Positions 8,959 through 16,926 of a stretch of 64,000 nucleotides of DNA are shown here, piece after piece. The stretch spans positions 1 through 64,000 of the forward strand of contig JAHDDX010000001.1 in the NCBI GenBank assembly GCA_020629135.1, written 5' to 3'. Below the pieces are notes generated by a model. That model was not told the origin of the DNA and ran no database searches. It saw only the letters and a program-made list of their open reading frames with translations. The stretch is from Hellea sp. Its GTDB lineage: Bacteria > Pseudomonadota > Alphaproteobacteria > Caulobacterales > Maricaulaceae. How positions within the stretch are numbered: the stretch's first letter is position 1; each line of letters opens with the position of its first letter. Both the position numbers and the translations under genes were made by a program.

Positions 8959-10239
8959 ATGAGACTTTCTGACCAGGATTTTGAACGGGCTGTTTCGGTG
9001 GGGCAGTCGCTGAATGCGGCGGCGGGCTCCATTCGAATTTTGAAGTCGTTAATATGGGAACCTCATTTAGCTGACGCGTTTTTATCTCAAGGCCGAATGC
9101 CAAATCCGGAATATCCCGATATCGACATATCGGATTGTTTGGCGCATCTCTCGAACGCCAAATCAGAAATGGGAAAGGACGACCCGGTCTGGGATTGGTT
9201 GGCGCGCCAGGCGCTTTCGATCGAAACTACAGCCTATATGCTGAAAGCGCGGGGGACTGCCGGATTTTTTGATTTATCTGCAAAGCTATACGGCGTTCCA
9301 ACAGAGACGCTGATGGATAAAAAGACCCGGGTTCTTGACATGGCACGCCATATGGATGACGCGCTGGACGGGCTTGATATTGAAAAACTGGTTGTTGACG
9401 GGTTCGAAATTGAGATGTCCGCTTCGGAATTTGCCCAGCGTATGCGGCCGGAATTAGAAGAGCATTTTGGAGACCGGGCGCCCAAAATTGAAATTGTCAG
9501 CAATTTGTCAGCGCGCGCTGTCGCGGGCTCAAAACGAATCCGGTTGAGTAAAACGGCGGTGTTTTCCAACCGCGATGTGATGCAGCTTATTCAACACGAA
9601 GCTCTGGTTCATGCCGCGACGTCTCTCAATGGCAAAAGTCAAAAGAATTTCCCACTCCTTGGGAGGGCTCATGCCTATACGACTGAAATTCAAGAAGGGC
9701 TGGCTGTTTTTGCAGAAATGATTAGTGGGGCAATGGATCCAGTGCGATTCCGAAGGCTATCAGATCGGGTATTGGCTATTCAGATGAGCATTGATGGTGC
9801 GGACTTTAAAGAGGTTTTTGATTTTTATGTGGATCGTTGTGACAGCCGTGAAGTGGCATTTGAGAATACACGTCGTGTGTTTCGCGGAGGTCTAATTTCG
9901 GGAGGCGCACCTTTCACTAAAGATATGGTTTATCTCAATGGTCTATTGCGCGTTCATAATTATATGCGAACTGTCGTCAAACTTCACCGGGCTGATTTAA
10001 TCCGTTTGTTATTTGTCGGAAAATTAGACTTGGAAGATGTGCCTGCATTAGCGCGTTTGGCAAGCGAGGACCGTTTAGAAAGTCCTGAATTCATGCCGCC
10101 CTGGGCCAAAGACCTCCGGTTTATGGTTTCTTATCTGGGATATTCCAGCTTTCTAAATCAGGTCAAAATGCCGGGTTTTCAAGCCTATTACCAAGACCTG
10201 TTAGCGGACGTTCCAGATATATGGGGATTTGGGGGTTAG
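8959..10239 (+). CDS. QEGLA-motif putative metallohydrolase (DUF1704/TIGR02421 type)
   Basis: About 426 residues. The protein shows the family hallmark EIQEGLAVFAEM near residue 243 and, about 30 residues earlier, IQHEALVHAAT, which together resemble the two halves of a zinc-metallopeptidase site (HExxH-like plus a downstream Glu). Databases describe the family as flavohemoglobin expression-modulating QEGLA proteins; the biochemical activity is not established to my knowledge. It starts 17 bases after the NAD-GDH stop. The first in-frame start is TTG at 8953 and the first ATG is at 8959; I chose ATG, though neither has a clear ribosome site. The 3' end overlaps the convergent MoxR gene by four bases. 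Confidence 0.8.
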   Translation: MRLSDQDFERAVSVGQSLNAAAGSIRILKSLIWEPHLADAFLSQGRMPNPEYPDIDISDCLAHLSNAKSEMGKDDPVWDWLARQALSIETTAYMLKARGTAGFFDLSAKLYGVPTETLMDKKTRVLDMARHMDDALDGLDIEKLVVDGFEIEMSASEFAQRMRPELEEHFGDRAPKIEIVSNLSARAVAGSKRIRLSKTAVFSNRDVMQLIQHEALVHAATSLNGKSQKNFPLLGRAHAYTTEIQEGLAVFAEMISGAMDPVRFRRLSDRVLAIQMSIDGADFKEVFDFYVDRCDSREVAFENTRRVFRGGLISGGAPFTKDMVYLNGLLRVHNYMRTVVKLHRADLIRLLFVGKLDLEDVPALARLASEDRLESPEFMPPWAKDLRFMVSYLGYSSFLNQVKMPGFQAYYQDLLADVPDIWGFGG

Positions 10240-11081
10240 TGAGACTCTCTTCGGGACAGGAACGCCAGACGCTCAAATAAATGCACGTCCTGTTCGTTTT
10301 TAAGGAGTGCTCCATGTAGCGGCGGAATGATCTTCTTGGGGTCGGCTTCTTTGATGATTTCTGGATCGATATCTTCAACCAAAAGTAATTTAAGCCAATC
10401 CAGTAATTCCGACGTCGATGGTTTCTTTTTGAGGCCCGGAGTAGCCCGTACCTCAAAAAAGCGTTTCATCGCGGCCGATAGCAGGCGCGACTTGATATCC
10501 GGGAAGTGTACATTGACAATTTTGGCCATTGTTTCTTCGTCCGGGAATTGAATGTAATGGAAAAAACAGCGCCGTAAAAACGCATCGGGTAGGTCTTTTT
10601 CATTATTTGAGGTAATCAAAATAATTGGGCGTTGTTTGGCCGAAATTGTCTCGCCGGTTTCATAAACATGAAAGGACATTTGATCGAGTTCATGCAGCAA
10701 ATCATTCGGAAATTCTATGTCGGCCTTATCAATTTCATCGATCAACAAAACCGGGCGTTTTTCAGAAACAAAGGCTTCCCAGAGTTTCCCGCGCTTAATG
10801 TAGTTTGAAATATCATGCACTTTGTCGTCGCCCAGCTGACTATCCCGAAGCCGCGCGACCGCGTCATATTCATAAAGGCCCTGCTGCGCTTTGGTCGTTG
10901 ATTTGATATTCCAATTAATCAAAGGCGCCTTCAGGCTGTCAGCAATTTCTTTCGCCAGAACTGTTTTCCCCGTGCCCGGTTCTCCTTTGATCAAAAGCGG
11001 GCGTTCCAGTGTAATGGCGGCATTGACAGCCATCTTCAAATCCTGGGTTGCGACGTAATTCTTCGTGCCTTCAAACTTCAT
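10236..11081 (-). CDS. MoxR-family AAA+ ATPase
   Basis: 281 residues. Walker A is GEPGTGKT (33-40), Walker B is VLLIDE (111-116), and the sensor-1 region ILITSNNEKDLPDAFLRRCFF matches MoxR ATPases. Proteins of this class act as chaperones that mature metal or cofactor centres, usually with a von Willebrand A-domain partner encoded next door. No VWA gene is present on either side: downstream is the convergent QEGLA gene and upstream the divergent dksA. The partner must be elsewhere, or this copy acts on something local. The start has no close competitor and 175 bases separate it from dksA. Confidence 0.88.
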   Translation of the reverse strand: MKFEGTKNYVATQDLKMAVNAAITLERPLLIKGEPGTGKTVLAKEIADSLKAPLINWNIKSTTKAQQGLYEYDAVARLRDSQLGDDKVHDISNYIKRGKLWEAFVSEKRPVLLIDEIDKADIEFPNDLLHELDQMSFHVYETGETISAKQRPIILITSNNEKDLPDAFLRRCFFHYIQFPDEETMAKIVNVHFPDIKSRLLSAAMKRFFEVRATPGLKKKPSTSELLDWLKLLLVEDIDPEIIKEADPKKIIPPLHGALLKNEQDVHLFERLAFLSRRESH

Positions 11082-11256
11082 GATTTTTCCTCATTTCGAA
11101 CCGTTTAACTAGGCAGGTTATGCCTTCATGACAAGGGTGTTTACCAAGACTGTAAAAAAACGAATGCTTGAGACAAAAGTGTATTGTCTGTGAGCGAAGT
11201 TGGGGTTATGAGGCGCGTGATCTTAGATCAAATTATGAGTCGGATCGGGGAGACAA

Positions 11257-11691
11257 ATGGCCAAATCAAAAGCGAAGAAACCTGTTAAACTTCCAAAAGG
11301 CTATAAACCGTCGGAAGACGAAAAATTCATGAATGCGAAACAGCAGGAATATTTCCGGCAGAAGCTTCTGACCTGGAAAGCGGATATTATCGAACAAACG
11401 CGTGAAACCGTTGCATATCTGCAAGGTGAAAACGTTTCTCATCCTGATCCTGCAGATACGGCTGCCGCAAATGCAGATCGTCAATTGGAATTACGTACAC
11501 GTGATCGTTTGCGCAAATTGGTCAATAAAATCGACAAGGCCTTGGCCCGCATAGAAAACGGAACCTATGGTTATTGTGAAGAGACCGGGGACCCTATTCG
11601 GGTTGATCGTCTGGATGCCCGACCCATTGCAACGCTTTCAATCGAAGCGCAGGAAATGCATGAGCGGTCTGAAAAACTGCGAGTAGGCTAA
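11257..11691 (+). CDS. dksA: RNA polymerase-binding transcription factor DksA
   Basis: 144 residues. DksA binds the secondary channel of RNA polymerase and works with ppGpp to reset transcription during starvation. The coiled-coil tip motif DPADTA (64-69) carries the functional aspartates. The C-terminal zinc-finger region YGYCEETGDPI...RLDARPIATLSIEA keeps only Cys107; the other three classical cysteines are Thr, Ser and Ala. Alphaproteobacterial DksA proteins often have reduced cysteine content, so this is probably a working variant. The lysine-rich start (MAKSKAKKPVKLPKGYKPS) is normal. A GGGGAG site lies six bases before the ATG. The 3' end is eight bases from the convergent DUF1501 gene. 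Confidence 0.93.
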   Translation: MAKSKAKKPVKLPKGYKPSEDEKFMNAKQQEYFRQKLLTWKADIIEQTRETVAYLQGENVSHPDPADTAAANADRQLELRTRDRLRKLVNKIDKALARIENGTYGYCEETGDPIRVDRLDARPIATLSIEAQEMHERSEKLRVG

Positions 11692-11698
11692 GAGCCTT

Positions 11699-13117
11699 CT
11701 AAACAAATCCAAGATTTCCGTCGGAGAAGTTCTGCAGGTTCGGCAGGACGGCGTGTAGTTCGCTATCGGCTAGTCCAAACCAACTTCCAAGTGTCGCTGC
11801 ATATTGATCAACCGACACGGATGGAATTAATCGTCCTCGTGACGCTGTATAAGCTTCGGACGACAAATCTGCTTCTGGAATAGTTCCATAGATTCGACGT
11901 CCCTGTACGGCATCGCCAACCACAAAATGGTGTGCGCCCCAGCCGTGATCGGTTCCGTCGCCATTATCGACGGTTGTGCGACCAAAGTCGGATGCGGTGA
12001 ACAATGTGACAGAGTTTTGCATATTGATGCTGGCTAAAGCGGCATAAAAACCTGAAATCGCTTGGGCCAGTTGCGTGTGTAATTCTGGCAAAGACCGTGC
12101 TTGATTACTATGTGTATCAAAGCCGCCCATTGTGACATAAAATACCTGACGATTTGTTCCAAGTTGCTGATTGACGCTAATCGTACGCGCCACGGTTTGA
12201 AGCTGTTTTCCAAGCTTGGTGCTGGGTATTTCAGAGCCAAAATCTCCCGCGGCTTCTAGGGCCGGTAGAAAAACATCAAGGTTTGAGATTGCGCGTGCGT
12301 TATATGTTGCGTGATCCTTCATAAAGATGTTCGAATTATCAAGACCCGAATTAGAAAAATGCTCTTTCAAGAGTTGACGGGCTGCATCGGAGCTAGATCC
12401 TGATCCTAAATACCACCGCTGAGACAAATATCTGATACTATCTGAGCTCTTTCTGGGAGCCGAGAATTGACGGATGTTCTCTCCTGACAAAAACACATCG
12501 TTTCCTGATGTTGAAATCGCGGCAAATCTTCCGGCACCATCAAGGTCACTGCCCGAAGTTGCATCTGCAAAACGGCCGCCCCAACCATATTGTGCGCCTT
12601 CAGTGGATTGTGACATCCAGGTTGATTGTTGATCATTATGTGAAAATAAACGTTTAGGAATTTGTGCGGAATGATTCGACATCGCAGTCCGGCTGGTCGG
12701 TTCAATTAACGGACCAACATTACCAATAATTGCAGCATTACCAGCGTCAAACAGGTCTTTGATGGGACTGAGTTCTGGTGGCAAAGCAAAACGTCTTCCG
12801 CCAAAATCAGCGTCATTGTCGGGAACTAATTCTAATAAATTCTCACGGTCTCTAGAAGATGTCCCGGTGCCGACGCCGTAGGCGCTAAACAGATCTTGGC
12901 GCAATCCCGCCAAAGCCTGATGAGAGGCCTGATCATAAGGTAGAATTGTATCGGCATGATCCATCCCACCTTTTAAAAATACGCAAACCAGAGCTTTATA
13001 GCCACTCGTATTTGCCGCGTGAGCTGTGTTATTGACTATGTTGAGAAGGCCCGAGCCTCCCAATAATCCAATAGCGCCGGATGCAGTGAGAAAGGATCTA
13101 CGACTAAAATTGCTCAT
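11699..13117 (-). CDS. DUF1501 family exported protein, Tat substrate
   Basis: 472 residues. The N-terminus NFSRRSFLTASGAIGLLGG is a twin-arginine signal, so the folded protein should be exported by the Tat system, whose genes are also in this window. The remainder fits DUF1501, related to the sulfatase/alkaline phosphatase superfamily: a metal-site-like segment FLKGGMDHADTILPYD near residue 48 and DFGRTTVDNGDGTDHGWGAHHF near residue 370, with clustered Asp and His. Enzymatic function is unknown. It lies ten bases downstream of the DUF1800 gene on the same strand; these two families are regularly neighbours, implying a shared complex or pathway in the envelope. Confidence 0.88.
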   Translation of the reverse strand: MSNFSRRSFLTASGAIGLLGGSGLLNIVNNTAHAANTSGYKALVCVFLKGGMDHADTILPYDQASHQALAGLRQDLFSAYGVGTGTSSRDRENLLELVPDNDADFGGRRFALPPELSPIKDLFDAGNAAIIGNVGPLIEPTSRTAMSNHSAQIPKRLFSHNDQQSTWMSQSTEGAQYGWGGRFADATSGSDLDGAGRFAAISTSGNDVFLSGENIRQFSAPRKSSDSIRYLSQRWYLGSGSSSDAARQLLKEHFSNSGLDNSNIFMKDHATYNARAISNLDVFLPALEAAGDFGSEIPSTKLGKQLQTVARTISVNQQLGTNRQVFYVTMGGFDTHSNQARSLPELHTQLAQAISGFYAALASINMQNSVTLFTASDFGRTTVDNGDGTDHGWGAHHFVVGDAVQGRRIYGTIPEADLSSEAYTASRGRLIPSVSVDQYAATLGSWFGLADSELHAVLPNLQNFSDGNLGFV

Positions 13118-13127
13118 AATTTCGGCC

Positions 13128-14879
13128 CTATAATTGAATGGTGAATGCTGGATCAGTGACCGCCATTGTCACAGCAACATGAACACGACTTAGACGATCT
13201 TCTGCAGCGTCCTCTTCAGCTTCCCGTATTGGAATTTCATTCAATACGGAGATGATCCTGTCGCGTGTTGTTGTCGACATTCTTTCAGCCAGCAAAAGGG
13301 AATTTAAATGATCCGCTAATTCATCTGGTTTGTCGGCCAAAGCTATTTCGTCCGTATAGTCGGGAACGAATGAATTATAATTGTCGTCGACACGCCAGGA
13401 CTGGTCACGAATGAAAAGCGACATATAATTGGCGAAGCCAACGGTTGCACCTTCATGAACGATTTGAAATTCTGGCGCGGTTAGACCCGCGGCGCCGCTT
13501 TCAGTACCAGGTGCAATGAAGCCCGGTCGGTAGAAATTAAACACAGATGGAGATCGAAAAGCTTGCTGAGATAGTTTTGTCGAATCAGAGCCATAAAGTA
13601 AAAGCCACTCATTTGAAGGATCGATTTCGCTCACATTGAAGGCTTTTGCCCAGTGAACAAACCGCAGGACAGGCTCGCGGATTTTACCCGATTGATTGCT
13701 TTGGGCCTGCTCATCAAAGAGAGAGGTGTCGAGTAAAATCGCAGCGAGGGTGGCGCTTAAATCTCCACGCTGTCCGGAACCAAATACTGACCCGTCTTCT
13801 GCTGTAAACTGTCCTGTCTCAAAGGCTGTTGCGACGCGTGCCACGTATTCAGGTTTCGGATGGCTGGCCGTAAATCGTTGAATGAGCTGTTTGGAAATGA
13901 AGGGGGCGAGGTTCGGATGAGCAAAGATATGATCCAATGCCTCAGTGATGCTTTCATCCGGTCCCGTGCCAGCATTGATGGTCGTACCCAGAAAGCTTTT
14001 TTCCAGTTCGGAGTGTTTATCTGAAAAGGATTGCAAAGGTGAATAATGACCATCGTCATCCGCGCTCCAAAAGCCAGATCCCTTGAGGCTTAACCCGGTA
14101 AAAACCCTGGCAAGGCCGACTATGTCGTCATTGTCAAAAATCTCAATGGCCTCACCATTGCTGTCCGTTTTAGGGGAGCCGTCCATATTGAGTTCGACGA
14201 GGCCGATAGTAAATAATTGAAGGAGTTCTCGGGCATAGTTTTCGTCTGGCGTTCGACCGGTCTCAGCATTCCCTTTTTTATTGCGAAGATAAGTAAGATA
14301 TCGTGCCATTGCCGGCGTGTAGGTTACGTCTTGCAATAAATCGCGATAATTGCCGAAGGCATGCTGCGATAGCGTATCCATGTAATGGGCCATGGTCAGT
14401 GTATCGTTTATACTGTTGTCAGAAACGACAAGGATTTGAGACAATGCAAAAACCATCCGTTGTCGAAGCGCATCATCGGATGAAATCAGGGCTTTCCAAA
14501 AGACATTTGTGTGTTCCCAATTTTCTAGTTCTTCGCCGTTTTCGTGACGACGCTTCAGCTCAGATAGGTAATCAGTTCTCGATTTGGCGATTTCCGATTT
14601 TATCCAGTCTGTAGCGTCTGTATCCAGGAGTTGATCTTGATCCTGAGGGCTTGACCCAAAAGACGCACGTGCCAGAAATGAGGATACTTCGGGTTTAGAA
14701 GAGAGCTGGGTTGGCGTTTCGGGCGGGGTCGTTGTTGTTGGTGGCGGGGTCGTTGAAGTGCCGCCTGCCGCAGGTGGCGGGGCGCTTGATCCTCCGCCGC
14801 CACAAGCGGAAAGGGTCATTAACGCTGTCAAGAATGCCATGCCAACGGGTTTTGCCAAATAATTCATAATCAAATCCAT
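13128..14879 (-). CDS. DUF1800 family lipoprotein
   Basis: About 583 residues. The signal MAFLTALMTLSACGGGG ends in a clear lipobox (LSAC), followed by a low-complexity Ser/Pro/Thr/Gly linker (Thr-Pro runs) and then a long helical domain matching DUF1800. Markers include SFLARASFGSSPQD, PDENYARELLQLFTIGL, DDIVGLARVFTGLS and FISKQLIQRFTASHP. Function is unknown. The first in-frame start is a TTG at 14894; ATGs are at 14879 and 14867. I chose 14879 because AGGG lies just before it, but 14867 gives a more compact lipoprotein signal. It forms a two-gene operon with the DUF1501 gene. Confidence 0.85.
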   Translation of the reverse strand: MDLIMNYLAKPVGMAFLTALMTLSACGGGGSSAPPPAAGGTSTTPPPTTTTPPETPTQLSSKPEVSSFLARASFGSSPQDQDQLLDTDATDWIKSEIAKSRTDYLSELKRRHENGEELENWEHTNVFWKALISSDDALRQRMVFALSQILVVSDNSINDTLTMAHYMDTLSQHAFGNYRDLLQDVTYTPAMARYLTYLRNKKGNAETGRTPDENYARELLQLFTIGLVELNMDGSPKTDSNGEAIEIFDNDDIVGLARVFTGLSLKGSGFWSADDDGHYSPLQSFSDKHSELEKSFLGTTINAGTGPDESITEALDHIFAHPNLAPFISKQLIQRFTASHPKPEYVARVATAFETGQFTAEDGSVFGSGQRGDLSATLAAILLDTSLFDEQAQSNQSGKIREPVLRFVHWAKAFNVSEIDPSNEWLLLYGSDSTKLSQQAFRSPSVFNFYRPGFIAPGTESGAAGLTAPEFQIVHEGATVGFANYMSLFIRDQSWRVDDNYNSFVPDYTDEIALADKPDELADHLNSLLLAERMSTTTRDRIISVLNEIPIREAEEDAAEDRLSRVHVAVTMAVTDPAFTIQL

Positions 14880-14993
14880 GTCCCTAGCTGACAAGGATTT
14901 TTATTGATTTTATAGCATTTATCCTTGTCGATCAGACCCTAAATTCAAAGTGATAAAGGCGGATAAATAAATGTGGTTAACTCGACCCTAATA

Positions 14994-16847
14994 TCAGGTT
15001 TTCGTTCGAACCCAATCTTCAACACGTTCTTCCATAATATCCAGCGGGACCGGACCGGTCTCCAAGATAACATCATGGAATTCACGGATGTCAAAATCGT
15101 CGCCAATGGCGGCCTTCGCATTTTCTCGCAATTCCAAAATCTTGATCATGCCGATTTTGTAGGCTGTCGCCTGACCCGGCATAACGATATATCTTTCAAT
15201 CGCTTTTACGCAGTCATTCTCAGGGTTCGGCGTGTTTTCTAACAGATAATCAATGGCTTCCTGGCGAGTCCATTTTTTATGATGCAGCCCTGTGTCGACA
15301 ACCAATCGTGCAGCCCGCCAGATTTCCATGGCGAGACGACCAAAGTCGGAATAGGGGTCTTCGTAAAAACCCATTTCTTTTGGCAGATATTCCGAATACA
15401 GACCCCATCCCTCGGTATATGCGGTCACCCGTCCATACTTTTGAAACTGAGGGACGCCTTCCAATTCTTGGGAAATAGCGAGCTGCATATGGTGGCCAGG
15501 AATGCCTTCATGATAGGCCAGCGCTTCCATTTGATATTTTGGCATGTCCGTAATCTTATACAGATTGGCGTAGTAAACGCCTGGACGAGATCCATCTTGT
15601 GCCGGGCGATTATAAAATGCTTTGCCGGCTGATTTCTCTCTAAAGGCCTCAACACGACGGACTTCGAGCTCGGCTTTGGGTTTCTTGAGAAACACATCGT
15701 CCAGCCGCGTCGCCATAACGTCGATAATGCGTGTGGCCTCATCGAGATAGGATTGTCTGCCCGCATCAGAATCCTCATAGGTGAATTGCGGGTCGGTTTT
15801 CAAAAACGCGAAGAACTCCTGCAAACTTCCTTCAAATCCAACTTTTTGCATAATAGCCCGCATTTCATTCTGAATACGTGCAACTTCTGCCAAGCCTAGC
15901 TCATGGATTTCATCAGCGCTAAGGTCAGTTGTGGTCATCCGGTTGAGTTGGAAAGCATAGTATTCGCCCCCATTGGGTAGCTTCCAAGCTCCGTCATCAT
16001 CGGTCGCGACGGCTTGTTGAGCTTCCATTGCTGAAATCAAATCCTCATAGGCCGGCTTAACCGAATTAATTAAGGCCGCTGTAGCCTGCTCGATCAGATC
16101 TTCTTTTTCAGATTGAGGTAAATCAATTTCTCCCAGCTTACTTTGAAAGTCATTTAGCAATAAATTGGGTGTTTCAGACGCGTCAAATGGTGTGCCGGTC
16201 AGCACATTTCGGGCATCACGAATAACATGGTTGTAAACAAATTTTGGCGGCATAATGCCTTGTTCAGCGCTGGCTTGGCTATTGGCTAAAACCGTGCCCA
16301 TATAATCTTTGATACCATTTAGGCGGGCGATGTAAGTTTCAGCGTCCGTCTTGTTGTCGATCCGATGGCGGTTGAGCATGAATGTTGGAATTCCGGATTG
16401 AACACCAAACATCTGATTGAATGAATATCCATAGCCCCACCACTTACCAGCCTCAATGGCGTTCTGGGCCTGTTTCTCATAAAGCCTGTATGAAAGTTGA
16501 TGAGACGGATCAAGATCTTCAAAATTAAAACGGTCACGCAATTCGTCCAGCTTGGATTGATTGAAGGCGATAGATTTGAGGGCGAATTCCCGGCTGGGAT
16601 CATCCCATTCATCCATACGTTCCTTAATGCCCAATTGCGCTAGATAGCCGGGGCTGCGACGGGCTGCTTCCATGAAGGCTTCTTCAAACCACTGATCTAA
16701 GGCGCTATTGATGTTTTCGTTAGCCGTTGTAACTGTTTCAGTGGTCTCACCAACCGAGGATTTTGAGGGCTGTGAACTTTGTTGGCAGGCTGTCAGTATC
16801 AAAACTGAGGTCGAAGCCACTAAAATACGTTTCATCATGATTTCCAT
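14994..16847 (-). CDS. DUF885 family lipoprotein, putative zinc peptidase (copy 1)
   Basis: 617 residues from the ATG at 16847, chosen because GCGAGG lies a few bases upstream; earlier in-frame starts add residues before the signal. The N-terminus ends in a lipobox (LILTAC) so the mature protein is lipid-anchored. The catalytic-looking motif YHEGIPGHHMQ lies near residue 444, with YTEGWGLYSEYLP downstream supplying a further acidic ligand; this is the arrangement expected of a zinc metallopeptidase. The C-terminal block VMPGQATAYKIGM is characteristic of DUF885. The activity is inferred. A second copy follows upstream on the same strand (16927-18762). Confidence 0.87.
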   Translation of the reverse strand: MEIMMKRILVASTSVLILTACQQSSQPSKSSVGETTETVTTANENINSALDQWFEEAFMEAARRSPGYLAQLGIKERMDEWDDPSREFALKSIAFNQSKLDELRDRFNFEDLDPSHQLSYRLYEKQAQNAIEAGKWWGYGYSFNQMFGVQSGIPTFMLNRHRIDNKTDAETYIARLNGIKDYMGTVLANSQASAEQGIMPPKFVYNHVIRDARNVLTGTPFDASETPNLLLNDFQSKLGEIDLPQSEKEDLIEQATAALINSVKPAYEDLISAMEAQQAVATDDDGAWKLPNGGEYYAFQLNRMTTTDLSADEIHELGLAEVARIQNEMRAIMQKVGFEGSLQEFFAFLKTDPQFTYEDSDAGRQSYLDEATRIIDVMATRLDDVFLKKPKAELEVRRVEAFREKSAGKAFYNRPAQDGSRPGVYYANLYKITDMPKYQMEALAYHEGIPGHHMQLAISQELEGVPQFQKYGRVTAYTEGWGLYSEYLPKEMGFYEDPYSDFGRLAMEIWRAARLVVDTGLHHKKWTRQEAIDYLLENTPNPENDCVKAIERYIVMPGQATAYKIGMIKILELRENAKAAIGDDFDIREFHDVILETGPVPLDIMEERVEDWVRTKT

Positions 16848-16926
16848 TTTTGCCTCGCAATTTATGCTTGGTTTTCTTAACAAGTCTCAGGTCTTGAAGG
16901 ATTACAATTCTGTAAGAATTGACTGA

